From Glycomyces sp040645615 (GTDB lineage: Bacteria > Actinomycetota > Actinomycetes > Mycobacteriales > Micromonosporaceae), in the NCBI RefSeq assembly GCF_040645615.1, contig NZ_JBEYYO010000020.1, positions 47,984 through 111,983 on the forward strand: 64,000 nucleotides of DNA, given 5' to 3'. Positions 17,926-26,625 of this stretch are shown here, piece by piece; position 1 is the first letter of the stretch; every line of letters starts with the position of its first letter. The notes under the pieces were generated by a model. That model was not told the DNA's origin. It saw nothing but the letters and a program-made list of their open reading frames with translations, and searched no databases. The position numbers were made by a program, and so were the translations under genes.

Positions 17926-18079
17926 TTTCACCGCCGGCCCACAGGCCGGCGCGCTACAGTCGCTCGGCGGGCCGGGCCCGGCGCGAACGGGGGTTCACCT
18001 GAAAAGGTGTCAGCGCCGACCCGACCCGCCACACGCTTCCCCCGCAAACCCGTAGGCCAAATCACAACCCGGATCCCGC

Positions 18080-18108
18080 TTGCACCACCCCGGGACCATG
18101 TGTGTAAA
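18080..18108 (+). promoter_or_regulatory. Likely promoter of tRNA-Glu
   Basis: TTGCAC and TGTAAA are separated by 17 bp and lie 43 bp upstream of the tRNA 5' end, close to the sigma-70-type consensus. Confidence 0.55.
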
Positions 18109-18151
18109 GTTGTCGTCGTTGCCGCGGCACGCCGCAGCCACAACAACACAG

Positions 18152-18224
18152 GCTCCCGTCGTCCAGAGGCCTAGGACGCCGCCCTCTCAAGGCGGAAACG
18201 GCGGTTCGAATCCGCTCGGGAGTA
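18152..18224 (+). tRNA. tRNA-Glu (CTC)
   Basis: The cloverleaf folds with acceptor GCTCCCG/CGGGAGT, anticodon stem CCGCC/GGCGG and loop CTCTCAA (anticodon CTC, reading GAG), and T-arm GCGG-TTCGAAT-CCGC. CCA is not encoded. Its 3' half (from 18181) doubles as the left attachment site of the integrated element. Confidence 0.92.
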
Positions 18225-18225
18225 C
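18181..18225. repeat. attL (tRNA-Glu 3' half)
   Basis: 45 bp identical to 32225-32269, running from the anticodon stem to one base past the tRNA discriminator. The copies diverge immediately outside. Here the tRNA remains complete. Confidence 0.9.
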
Positions 18226-18238
18226 AAGTAGATACGCA

Positions 18239-18270
18239 GCTCAGGGGCCAACTCCGGTTGGCCCCTGAGC
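18239..18270. terminator. Hairpin after tRNA-Glu
   Basis: GCTCAGGGGCCAAC pairs perfectly with GTTGGCCCCTGAGC around TCCG, 14 bp after the tRNA. It belongs to the element and replaces the original tRNA terminator now at 32279. Confidence 0.75.
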
Positions 18271-18287
18271 TTATCATCTGTCCCTGA

Positions 18288-18305
18288 GGTAGCACGGGGG
18301 TAGCA
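18288..18305 (+). repeat. Possible integrase arm-type site, left end
   Basis: Two direct copies of GGTAGCA start 11 bp apart. The same pair with one change (GGTGGCA, GGTAGCA, also 11 bp apart) occurs at 32078-32095 near the other end, as expected for integrase arm sites. No binding evidence. Confidence 0.45.
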
Positions 18306-18325
18306 GGCTTGCCCGCCATTTCCGG

Positions 18326-18408
18326 TCAGCGGACAGCGATCTCCCCCAGAATCTGGCCCTCCGGCTCGATCCCGTCAAGGATGCCAAGCAGCTCCCTTGC
18401 CCAAACTG
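18326..18408 (-). pseudogene. Possible 3' remnant of a degraded gene
   Basis: Read directly on the minus strand, the frame ending at TGA 18326 gives PVWARELLGILDGIEPEGQI and then LGEIAVR. It looks coding, whereas the upstream frame with QLEEEACEECST is shifted by one. A frameshift near 18408 would join them. No family recognised; the rest of the 540-bp stretch 18225-18763 holds no supported gene apart from att and hairpin sites. Confidence 0.3.
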
Positions 18409-18763
18409 GGTGCTGCACTCCTCGCAAGCCTCCTCTTCGAGCTGGGGCCGCCCTCCGTGAACGGCCCATCCCTGCAATTCCGGCGTTGGTCCTTCTTCTA
18501 AGCGATCACCGCTAGGGAAGCACCGCGGAGCAGGTGGGCCCACCCTGCTCGGATCACATAGGCCTTGTCGGCCGAGCCCCACCGTTGCCAGGGCTTGGGC
18601 TGCCCCACGCGGGACCTTGATCCGCTTGAGGACAGCGGGATGGCGAGTCGCTGCGGTGTTCGCCAGTGAGGATCATGGTGAGCACGATCTGGGCAGCGCC
18701 GACGGCTTGGGCTCGGGTATTGTCATTCCAAGACGATTACCCCTATCCATAGGTTGTAACAAT

Positions 18764-19939
18764 ATGCACATCCTCTCGGACAGTGTTCTTGCACATTTCA
18801 TTCGCGAACTTCACGAAAAGGCGAAGTCGGACGAGGTTTCGGAAGACATATTCCAAGTAATGGAGCATATCGGTGAGTGGTCCCCGTATCGGGGAGGTCG
18901 AAAACTTCTGCAACTCCTGGCAGACGCGATCGAAACTGCCCGAATCAATAACGATAAGTTCCTGGTAGAAGCGCTCACCGATGCACTCAATTATGCCAAC
19001 GGGAAAGCTCTTGAGTACGACCTTGAAATAAAGTATGACCTAAACCCATACAGAGATAAAGGCAATTTCGATATTGCAAGGATTATCGAACACATAGCTA
19101 TGTACCCTGGAGTGCTCCTCAAAGAGGAGCTATACGAGTTCCTAAATGAAAATACACACGCTAGCCCTGAAGACACTCGACGTTTTATTTCCGAGCGCAC
19201 TGCCAAGAACTTGAATTTTGTTCGCGCCAGACGAGCCGGGTATTACGGCGCCTTTCGCATGCGAACTCATGATTTTGCTTGGGTACAGGATGTCCTAGCC
19301 GATAGAATCGAACTGGTGGAATCCAATGACTCCGAAATAGAGTCAATGGCAGACGCGATTCTTCAACTCCCTGACCGAGACTTGATTCTGCAGGCAATCG
19401 AAGTACGAAAACGTCTGGACCAGATCACCGAACTAGAGCACATCGTCTCAAACCCAAATACGAAAGAAGAAAGCCTTCAACGCAAGATCCAGGGCATGCC
19501 CTGGATCTTCGGCGGAAGGTATGCCCGAATCGCTACTCGTCGTTTGCTCTGGCAAGGGACCCAGGTAGACCTTCCTCTAGTTCGAGCCGACGGCGTATTG
19601 CATGTTGTTGAGCTCAAGGTGGCAAATACCCAGATCGTGAAAAAATACCGATCAGGGATCGTACCAAACTCCAACGTAAATGATGCCATTAGTCAGGTGG
19701 AAAATTATCTGCGCACCTTGGATGAAGAGCGCAGTTACATCGTTGATACGTACGGCATTGATCCTCGTCGGGCTCGTGGCACCGTTATGATCGGACATCC
19801 AGATTATCAGGAAGACTTCGACGAAGCCGCGATAAATGAAGCCCTGCGTAACCGGACCTATATTGGCCGAGTCGATGTGATGACATATAAGGAGCTCATC
19901 GACAGCGCTCGTCGTTCGCTCGCACTCGACTCTAACTGA
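18764..19939 (+). CDS. Shedu immune nuclease (DUF4263, SduA-like)
   Basis: A 391-residue protein from ATG 18764; an upstream in-frame extension to 18617 lies in unlike sequence. Residues 1-240 are a variable helical region; residues about 242-385 match the Shedu C-terminal domain: PWIFG, then the PD-(D/E)XK core D269 (GTQVDLPLV), E283 and K285 (VVELKVAN), a conserved Q (ISQVENYLRTL) and the end RVDVMTYKELIDSARRSL. Shedu proteins are stand-alone anti-phage nucleases in which the N-terminal region senses infection. AT-rich codon use marks recent transfer. A 103-residue gene follows 68 bp later on the same strand. Confidence 0.85.
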   Translation: MHILSDSVLAHFIRELHEKAKSDEVSEDIFQVMEHIGEWSPYRGGRKLLQLLADAIETARINNDKFLVEALTDALNYANGKALEYDLEIKYDLNPYRDKGNFDIARIIEHIAMYPGVLLKEELYEFLNENTHASPEDTRRFISERTAKNLNFVRARRAGYYGAFRMRTHDFAWVQDVLADRIELVESNDSEIESMADAILQLPDRDLILQAIEVRKRLDQITELEHIVSNPNTKEESLQRKIQGMPWIFGGRYARIATRRLLWQGTQVDLPLVRADGVLHVVELKVANTQIVKKYRSGIVPNSNVNDAISQVENYLRTLDEERSYIVDTYGIDPRRARGTVMIGHPDYQEDFDEAAINEALRNRTYIGRVDVMTYKELIDSARRSLALDSN

Positions 19940-20007
19940 AGCAGCGTATTTGAATGACGCAAAGTAAGGCAAGTAGTCTTGCCCAACCTCTGAACACGGG
20001 AGTACCC

Positions 20008-20319
20008 ATGCCAGATCCAGATGAATTGACATTGCAGATTGCACGAAGCCTAGAGGTCGACTGGCAGTATGTCGAGCACGTTGATGCGCAGAATAAAGAT
20101 CGAATCAAGGAGGTTCGCTCAGCGGGTCGAAAGGCGGGACGGCTCCTTGGGTACAAGATCGTGACGACGCAGTCTGATCCGTCGAGGCGAGAGGATCGAC
20201 GAGTAGTGGTGATCGTTGCAGTCGAGGAAGGTCCGAAGGAAGACGAAGAGCGGATCCTCAAACGCGGTCAAGCTCTAATGGAAGCTCACTGGAACTCCCA
20301 ACGCAGCAACGACAGCTAG
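20008..20319 (+). CDS. Small protein downstream of Shedu, unknown
   Basis: A 103-residue protein from ATG 20008, chosen because GGGAG lies seven bases upstream; the frame is open from 19954. The sequence (MPDPDELTLQIARSLEVDWQ at the start) alternates charged and hydrophobic positions, with a VVVIVAVEEG beta segment and no membrane helix. No family recognised. It lies 68 bp after the Shedu gene on the same strand and may be co-transcribed as an accessory, but Shedu is normally a single-gene system. Confidence 0.6.
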   Translation: MPDPDELTLQIARSLEVDWQYVEHVDAQNKDRIKEVRSAGRKAGRLLGYKIVTTQSDPSRREDRRVVVIVAVEEGPKEDEERILKRGQALMEAHWNSQRSNDS

Positions 20320-20371
20320 GGTCCGAAGCAAGTCATCCTCGGAATCTTGGTTTGTGGTTGCAAGGCTCTTG

Positions 20372-21535
20372 TTAAAGGAGCCTATCAGCGTTCAATTCTG
20401 CAATCTCACGGACCGCCTCGCGGAATCGCTCTTCCGCGTCTTCGCGCAGTTCATCATAATAAGACTCGTCTCGATTCTCGTCCTCGAAGTCATCCGAGTC
20501 GTCCGAGTCATCCGGCTCGAAAGTGCATTCCTCGAAAAGCTGGAAACAGCCGCTAATTCCCTGGAGAATATCTTCGAGTAGATCGAGCGAAGGCCGGAGC
20601 GGATCAATAGGGGTAATATCGATCGTTCGCAGAGCTTTCGCCGTCTCCGGATCGTCTTGTGCGTACTGTTTAACCTTGTCTTCAATATCCAGGAATTGAG
20701 CAACGATTCGATCGTACGATGGGACTTTCCCTTCGGCAACCTGCAATGCATCTCTAATTAGCAAGGTGACAATCTCTCGAGCCGAAGCACCTTCAGCCAT
20801 CGGGCCGAGCACTCCGAGCAGCGTTGAAACAGGCAACGCAGTAATATTGTCAGCTTCAGCCGGCGCCATTTCCATTTCGACTCCGGCAGCTTCGCCAGCA
20901 ACCTCAGCTGCCGCAGCAAGCCAATGAGCTGCAGCAACAGCGGCTGCAGTGGGCTCGACATCTGTGAATAGCTCAGCGGCATCAAGTGGATCACGAGCTA
21001 GTATCGAGTTCGCGTGGGCAACTTGAACCGGGGAAGCATCCTCTCGATTAAGGCCGACCGCTTGGACGGCCCTTCCCCGCAAGTCACCCTGCTCAGCGCT
21101 TACTACCGCCGCCAGCTCAGCTTCCGCTTCAGAAATAACATGTTCTGTTAGCGTGGCGTCGCCTATCGCGTGCAGCGTTCTTCCCAAACGATGCGGGGCT
21201 TCCTGCACCGGGTCGTAGCTGACAATAAGTAGGCCGTTCTCCGCAGGCAGATTTGGTTTTCTGATACTTGAAATGACCGTCTCGAATTCCTTTCGAGACA
21301 TACTGCGCCGCCAACCTTCCGAGTTTGGCTCCATACTTTCGGCTGCACTAGCCGGATGTGTATAACAACGCCAAAGAACCCTCGACAAAGTGCTCAAATC
21401 ATCCGCCACACAAAGCGCATCGTCATCAGAGACCGCTTCTGAAACTCGAGTAACTTTTTTCGCAGTCTTCCCAAGGCCGCTGTCCCAGACTGCGATGATC
21501 GTTCGATCTTCAGGGTCAACTGCATACTCAGTCAT
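20372..21535 (-). CDS. Element protein of unknown function with acidic C-terminal stretch
   Basis: A 387-residue protein from ATG 21535, with AGGAG about 11 bases upstream; the frame continues to 21880 without family-like sequence. Residues 1-75 look globular (IIAVWDSGLGKTAKKVTRVS), residues 150-260 are Ala-rich helices, and residues about 340-365 form a run of Asp/Glu/Ser (DDSDDSDDFEDENRDES). No known domain; the GLGKT string lacks the rest of a P-loop. It converges with the Shedu-linked small gene. Cargo of the element; function unknown. Confidence 0.6.
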   Translation of the reverse strand: MTEYAVDPEDRTIIAVWDSGLGKTAKKVTRVSEAVSDDDALCVADDLSTLSRVLWRCYTHPASAAESMEPNSEGWRRSMSRKEFETVISSIRKPNLPAENGLLIVSYDPVQEAPHRLGRTLHAIGDATLTEHVISEAEAELAAVVSAEQGDLRGRAVQAVGLNREDASPVQVAHANSILARDPLDAAELFTDVEPTAAAVAAAHWLAAAAEVAGEAAGVEMEMAPAEADNITALPVSTLLGVLGPMAEGASAREIVTLLIRDALQVAEGKVPSYDRIVAQFLDIEDKVKQYAQDDPETAKALRTIDITPIDPLRPSLDLLEDILQGISGCFQLFEECTFEPDDSDDSDDFEDENRDESYYDELREDAEERFREAVREIAELNADRLL

Positions 21536-21870
21536 CCGGATCCGCTCCTGTCCATGCCTAAGATGTCTTCTCTCTAAGATCTGATTAAAGCCTGCCGCGC
21601 GGGCAGCCCTTTCACCGGCACCCGGAACTGCCCGGATGGGAGCCGGAATTTCAACTTCATGCGCGAGCCGGTAAGCCCCCAGCTGCACTATCCCAAGAGT
21701 CTGCCCAATGGTTCTCAGTTTGCAGACCGTCGTCACCGCTTCGTTCTTGTTCTGCGTCCAAGCCTCATCGCTAGGTTCAGCCAGTGTGCTGGCCGCCTCA
21801 GTCGTCGTTCTTGGCGTACAGATCACGGTAGAGGGCGGTCGAGTCGGTCGCGGCCGGAGACACGCCGCGG
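21536..21870. other. Intergenic junction upstream of the relaxase
   Basis: This 335-bp space separates AT-rich cargo from the GC-rich relaxase gene. On the minus strand 21798-21902 is a 35-codon open stretch with GC-rich third positions ending ALYRDLYAKNDD and TGA, which reads like the tail of a lost gene. The relaxase frame itself is blocked by TAG at 21829. The composition shift and two truncated-looking frames suggest a recombination joint. No promoter was identified. Confidence 0.4.
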
Positions 21871-24800
21871 GTGTTTGCAACGGAGGCAGACACGGTCGCG
21901 TACTACAACGCGCGCGGGAACCCGCCCGGCAGTTGGCTCGGGTCCGGACTCGGTGGCCTCGATTTGAAACCCGGGGACCGGGTGGTCGAGGAGCAGCTGC
22001 GGTTCTTGTTCGGTGAGGGCATGCGCCCGGACGCGCAGCGGGTCATGGACGACTACATGGCCGCCAACGCCCACCGAGTGAGGAAGCCCGGTGACAAGGA
22101 GAAGATCGCCGCTGAGGCGGTGCGGGCGGCCCGTCTAGGGAGGGCGTTTCCGAAGTACCAGCACGGCGCTCTTGACTACACCGAGCGGTTCAATCGGCAG
22201 GTCGACAAGATCCTGATCGAGCACGGCCGGGAGCCGGCCGCGTCGGAACTACGCGAGGCGCGGAAGGTCGCGGCCCAGAAAAGCAAGCAAGCCGTGGCGG
22301 GGTATGACCTGGTTTTCGCGCCGGTGAAATCGGCGTCGATGCTGTGGGCGCTCCACGACTCGCAGCAAGTCCGCGCCCAGGTGAAATGGGCGGACGACGC
22401 CGCCGTGGCCGAGGCCCTGAAGTATTTGGAGGAGCACGCGGCGTTCACACGAGTCGGGGCCGGCGGCCCCGCCCAAGTCGACACGAAGGGGCTCGTGGCG
22501 GTCGCGTTCGATCACTTCGACAACCGAAACGGCGAGCCGCACCTCCATACCCACCTGGCGGTCGCGAACCGGGTGCAGGCTGCCGGGGACGGGAAGTGGC
22601 GGACCATCGACGGGCGCCCGCTCCACTTCATCACGGTGACCGCGGGGGCGGTCTATGACTCGGCGTTCCGTGCCGAACTCTCGAAGCGGCTCGGGGTCGA
22701 ATGGCGGATGCGCACCGACACGCGAGCAAGCAAGGAACCGGTGTGGGAGATCGCCGGGGTCAAGGACGATTGGATCAAGTCCTTCGCCTCCCGCCGTGAA
22801 GGCATCATCGAGCGCTACAACGAACTCGTCGCCGACTACCGCGCCCAGCACGGGCGCACCCCCGACAAGGCAACCGAGCGGCAACTCGCTCGAACCGCGA
22901 ACCTCGACACCCGCAACGTCAAGGACACTGCGAAGTCGCTGGGCGAGCTGAACGGGATCTGGCGCGGTCAGTTCACCGACCGGTTCGGCACCGACGCCCT
23001 CACCGAATTCCGGCGAGCCACAGGGAAGCCCCGATCCGTCTCCACGCTGGTCTCCAGGCTCGACCTACCCGCGCTCGCCGAACAAGTGACCGCGCGGGTG
23101 TCGGAGTACCGGGCGGTGTGGAACCGGTGGAACGTCGAAGCCGCCGCCCACCGCACCCTCGCCGAGCACGGCGTCACCCTCACCGACCACACCCATCGGA
23201 AGACGCTGATCGAGCAGATCACCGACACCGCATTGGGCGCGAGCATCAGCCTGGAAGCCCCAGCCGTCGTAACCGAACCGGCCGCGCTGCGCCGCAAAGA
23301 CGGCGTCTCGGTCTTCACCCCGCACGGCGCGGCCCGCTACACCTCCGAGCAGATCATGAGGGCCGAAACCGAGCTCGTCCAAGCCGCCACCATCCCGGGA
23401 ATCGTGGACGCGGTTCCCGCTGAACGAGCGAAGACGGCCCTCGAAGACTTCGAGCAGCGCGAGCAGCACACCCTGGACGCCGGGCAGCGGAAGCTGCTGG
23501 AGTCGTTCGCAACCGACACCCGTCAGATTGTCGCCGGGATCGGTCCGGCCGGGACCGGGAAGACCACCGCCATGCGCGCCCTCGCCCACGTCCTCGACAC
23601 CGACGGCCGCCGCCTGGTCCCCCTCGCCGCCTCCGGAGCCGCCGCGGCGGTCCTCGCCGCCGAACTCGACCTCCCCGCTGAGAACGTCCACAAGTTCCTC
23701 TACGAACACCGTGAAGGCAAGTGGGCTGGCAATCTCGTTCAAGGCGGACCGGTCCCGGCAGGGTTCGAGCAGTTCCGCCTCCGCCCCGGCGACGTAGTCC
23801 TAATCGACGAGGCCGGCATGACCGGGACCCTCAACCTTGACCGGCTGCGCCAGATCACCGACCAGCACGGCGCGGCCCTGCGCCTGCTCGGCGACCACTA
23901 CCAGTTCTCCGCCGTCGAATCCGGCGGCGCCCTCCGCCTCCTCGCTTCGGAGACCCCGACTGTCCTGCTCGACGAAGTCCACCGCTTCCACGACCCCGCC
24001 GAAGCCGCCGCCTCACTCCAACTCCGTGAAGGCGACAACACCGCTGTCGACTTCTACGCCGACAACGGCCGCCTCCACGCCGGGAACACCGAAGACCTGC
24101 GGGAGCGGGTCTACCAGGTGTGGCTCGCAGACACCCAGGGCGGCAAAGACTCGCTCATGATCGCCGGAACCAACAACGAGGTCACCGCGCTCTCCGCCCG
24201 CGCCCGCGAAGATCTTCTCACCGCAGGGAAGGTCGCGGCGGACGGCGTCACTCTCCATGACGGACACCATGCAGGGACCGGCGACCTTATCGTCACCCGC
24301 ACCTCACGCCGGGACCTCGCCTGCCAGGGCGGCCAGTTCGTCAAGAACGGCGACACCTGGCTAGTGGAGACCCGCCGCGGCGACGATTCCCTGGAGATCC
24401 GGCACACCGGGCACGGCGGGCGCCTCGTTCTCCCCGCCTCGTATGTCGCCGAGTCGGTCGAACTCGGCTACGCCGTCACCAGCCACCGGTCCCAGGGCCG
24501 CACCGTCGACACCACCCACACGCTGATCGACCCGGAGCTGGCCGGACGCGAAAGCACCTACGTCCCCGCCACCCGAGGCAAAGAAGCCAACCACCTCTAC
24601 TTCACCACCGACTTCCCCGAGGACCAGCCGCTCACCCCGGACCAGGAACGCTCCGAAGCCCAAGCGGCGTTCGTGCGCGTCCTCGACCGCGACGACGCCG
24701 AACGCTCCGCAACCGAGACCCTGCGCGACAACCTCGGCCGCGCCGGCACCATCGCCGACCTCGCCGAAAAACTCGCCTACACCGAAGAACTCCGCGAAGC

Positions 24801-25356
24801 CCGCTGGAACAACCCCGAACCGCCGAGCCACGATGTACTCGCCCTCGCACCCTGGATCAAGTACCTCCCCACCGGCGACAACCCAGACCCGAACAGTCTC
24901 ACCGGATGCACCGACGCACTCGCCGACGCTGTCCACGAACGCACCCAACACCTTGCCGTCCAAGCCGTCCAAGGCAAGTTCCACTGGATCGATTACCTCG
25001 GCACCGAACCCGAAGACCCGACAGCGAAAACCATGTGGTGGCAGCGCGTCGCCACCGTCTGCGCCGCAACCGAACACACCGGAGGCGACCAGAACAATCC
25101 ATGGGGCTGGACCCCGAAGACTCCTGACGAGCGCCGCATTCTCGACATCGCCGAGGTCGCCGCCCACCAAGCCCACGACCTCACCACCGGCGCACGCAAC
25201 CCCGACCATATCCAGCACCCCGAAGTCGAAGTCCACCAAAGGCAACTCGCTCAACAACAGACATCACAGCCTGACCACGGCAGCTACGAGCTCACCCCGC
25301 CGGAGATCCCGCTGTACTCGAACGTCCAGGGCTCCATAGGGCCATGCCCCGCGTAG
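21871..25356 (+). CDS. MobF-type conjugative relaxase-helicase (TraA/TrwC-like), N-terminus shortened
   Basis: A 1161-residue protein from GTG 21871, the only start after TAG 21829. The relaxase domain has Tyr11-Tyr12 (VAYYNARGNPPGSW) and the histidine triad H215, H226, H228 (FDH and HLHTH). The SF1 helicase domain has Walker A GPAGTGKTT (K564), Walker B VLIDEAG (D646-E647) and motif VI GYAVTSHRSQGRT. MobF proteins nick the transfer origin and unwind DNA during conjugation. Compared with TraI and TrwC, the first strand and the first catalytic tyrosine are absent, so nicking may be impaired. GC-rich, unlike the cargo on both sides. Confidence 0.88.
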   Translation: MFATEADTVAYYNARGNPPGSWLGSGLGGLDLKPGDRVVEEQLRFLFGEGMRPDAQRVMDDYMAANAHRVRKPGDKEKIAAEAVRAARLGRAFPKYQHGALDYTERFNRQVDKILIEHGREPAASELREARKVAAQKSKQAVAGYDLVFAPVKSASMLWALHDSQQVRAQVKWADDAAVAEALKYLEEHAAFTRVGAGGPAQVDTKGLVAVAFDHFDNRNGEPHLHTHLAVANRVQAAGDGKWRTIDGRPLHFITVTAGAVYDSAFRAELSKRLGVEWRMRTDTRASKEPVWEIAGVKDDWIKSFASRREGIIERYNELVADYRAQHGRTPDKATERQLARTANLDTRNVKDTAKSLGELNGIWRGQFTDRFGTDALTEFRRATGKPRSVSTLVSRLDLPALAEQVTARVSEYRAVWNRWNVEAAAHRTLAEHGVTLTDHTHRKTLIEQITDTALGASISLEAPAVVTEPAALRRKDGVSVFTPHGAARYTSEQIMRAETELVQAATIPGIVDAVPAERAKTALEDFEQREQHTLDAGQRKLLESFATDTRQIVAGIGPAGTGKTTAMRALAHVLDTDGRRLVPLAASGAAAAVLAAELDLPAENVHKFLYEHREGKWAGNLVQGGPVPAGFEQFRLRPGDVVLIDEAGMTGTLNLDRLRQITDQHGAALRLLGDHYQFSAVESGGALRLLASETPTVLLDEVHRFHDPAEAAASLQLREGDNTAVDFYADNGRLHAGNTEDLRERVYQVWLADTQGGKDSLMIAGTNNEVTALSARAREDLLTAGKVAADGVTLHDGHHAGTGDLIVTRTSRRDLACQGGQFVKNGDTWLVETRRGDDSLEIRHTGHGGRLVLPASYVAESVELGYAVTSHRSQGRTVDTTHTLIDPELAGRESTYVPATRGKEANHLYFTTDFPEDQPLTPDQERSEAQAAFVRVLDRDDAERSATETLRDNLGRAGTIADLAEKLAYTEELREARWNNPEPPSHDVLALAPWIKYLPTGDNPDPNSLTGCTDALADAVHERTQHLAVQAVQGKFHWIDYLGTEPEDPTAKTMWWQRVATVCAATEHTGGDQNNPWGWTPKTPDERRILDIAEVAAHQAHDLTTGARNPDHIQHPEVEVHQRQLAQQQTSQPDHGSYELTPPEIPLYSNVQGSIGPCPA

Positions 25357-25366
25357 CCGCTCCGCA

Positions 25367-25390
25367 GGGGCGCGGATCGATCCGCGCCCC
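25367..25390. terminator. Palindromic terminator after the relaxase gene
   Basis: GGGGCGCGGATC and GATCCGCGCCCC form a perfect 24-bp palindrome followed by TT, 10 bp after the stop. Confidence 0.65.
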
Positions 25391-25429
25391 TTGACCGGCG
25401 CTTTCGCGCTCTTGTCGCACCCGTCGGGT

Positions 25430-25443
25430 AGATGTAGACATCT
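25430..25443. promoter_or_regulatory. Possible operator upstream of the HNH gene
   Basis: AGATGT-AG-ACATCT is a perfect inverted repeat 43 bp before the HNH-protein start. Its regulator is unknown. Confidence 0.35.
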
Positions 25444-25486
25444 GCTAAGCCAGCCAGTCTCAATCTCCGGAAGGTACGAGGTACTG

Positions 25487-26437
25487 ATGGGTGCCGACCG
25501 AAAGCAACTTCCAGTCGGCGACGATCGGGCACTTTTCCTTCTCAGCCAAGGACGCTGCTACGCGCCAAACTGCGCGGTTCCCGCGTTCCAGAAGGTCGAC
25601 GGCCACTACAAGCCCCAACTCCGCCGCGCGCATATCCGCGCGCACAGCCCTGGTGGCCCACGTTACGACCCCAGGATGTCCCAGGAAGAACGAGACAGTT
25701 GGATAAACATCCTGCTCCTTTGCGACCGCCACCATGACGACGTGGACTCTAAAGCAAAGGCGTCCGACTTCCCCGTCGCGTTGCTGGTTCAGTGGAAGGA
25801 AGAGCGCGAACAGGGTCGCATCGGTGACGTCGCAAGGCTGCGCGGGATCTCAGACCTCGATCTCCAAGAGATGCTCCTACAACAGGTCGAAGGTGTTCTC
25901 AACTCGATCGACAAGCTCGAAGGCGTCAGCCGGGAAGTGATCGATGAAATCAAGAGCTTGGTCGAACGCCAGTTCGTAAGTCCTTCTCTTGACACCGACG
26001 CCATCGACCTTCTCTTCAACGCAGTCAGGTCACTCCATCAGATGAGCTTCTCGGATGATGTCTCACTTCTTTACCGTGCCACCGACAACCTCAAGCATAT
26101 GGGTCTTGAGGATCAGGCGAACCTTCTACGAGGTGCCGCAAGTGAGCTCAAATCGCTCCAGGACCTTGACATCTACGCCTTCCAGCAGATTTTCAGAGAT
26201 TTGGACCGCACAGCTGATCGAATTTCAGAGCAGGTCCGGGAGCTAGACAGGAGTGCCCAGACCCTGCAGGAAGCCGACGAGCAGATCATTGCAAGTCCTC
26301 CAACTAACCATCAGACCGGTTGGGCAGCAGACCTTCAGAGAGCCATGCCTCTTATCGCATGGATCTTCTTCACTGGAGTGGCAGCAGGCGGCATCTTGAT
26401 CGGACTTCTGTGGGCCTGGCGTTCAGGAACATTGTGA
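25487..26437 (+). CDS. HNH nuclease with helical linker and C-terminal membrane anchor
   Basis: A 316-residue protein from ATG 25487 (GGAAGG and GAGG upstream). Residues 14-100 are an HNH domain of the defence-associated type: C24 and C29 (GRCYAPNC), H49 (AHIRAHSPGGPRYD), N74 and C79 (NILLLCDRHHDDVD) with H82-H83. Residues 105-285 are helical and partly coiled coil; residues 288-310 form one membrane helix near the C-terminus. HNH domains of this type occur in CBASS and other anti-phage effectors. The membrane anchor on an HNH nuclease is unusual. Likely a DNA-cutting defence effector held at the membrane; the function is inferred. Confidence 0.7.
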   Translation: MGADRKQLPVGDDRALFLLSQGRCYAPNCAVPAFQKVDGHYKPQLRRAHIRAHSPGGPRYDPRMSQEERDSWINILLLCDRHHDDVDSKAKASDFPVALLVQWKEEREQGRIGDVARLRGISDLDLQEMLLQQVEGVLNSIDKLEGVSREVIDEIKSLVERQFVSPSLDTDAIDLLFNAVRSLHQMSFSDDVSLLYRATDNLKHMGLEDQANLLRGAASELKSLQDLDIYAFQQIFRDLDRTADRISEQVRELDRSAQTLQEADEQIIASPPTNHQTGWAADLQRAMPLIAWIFFTGVAAGGILIGLLWAWRSGTL

Positions 26438-26625
26438 AGTATCGCCTCTAAGCCGATCTTCAACTGCCTTCCGGTCTCGTCGCGATGAGTTTCCAAGGCT
26501 CTGCCATGCCGCACCACCAATCATCGAGTTTCATTCGACATCAACTGTCTTTCAAGGCGATCAACACCCGCATAGGACTTGAGCGCTGTCAGTGACGCGC
26601 CTGCCGAACTATCTCCGACGTCCCG

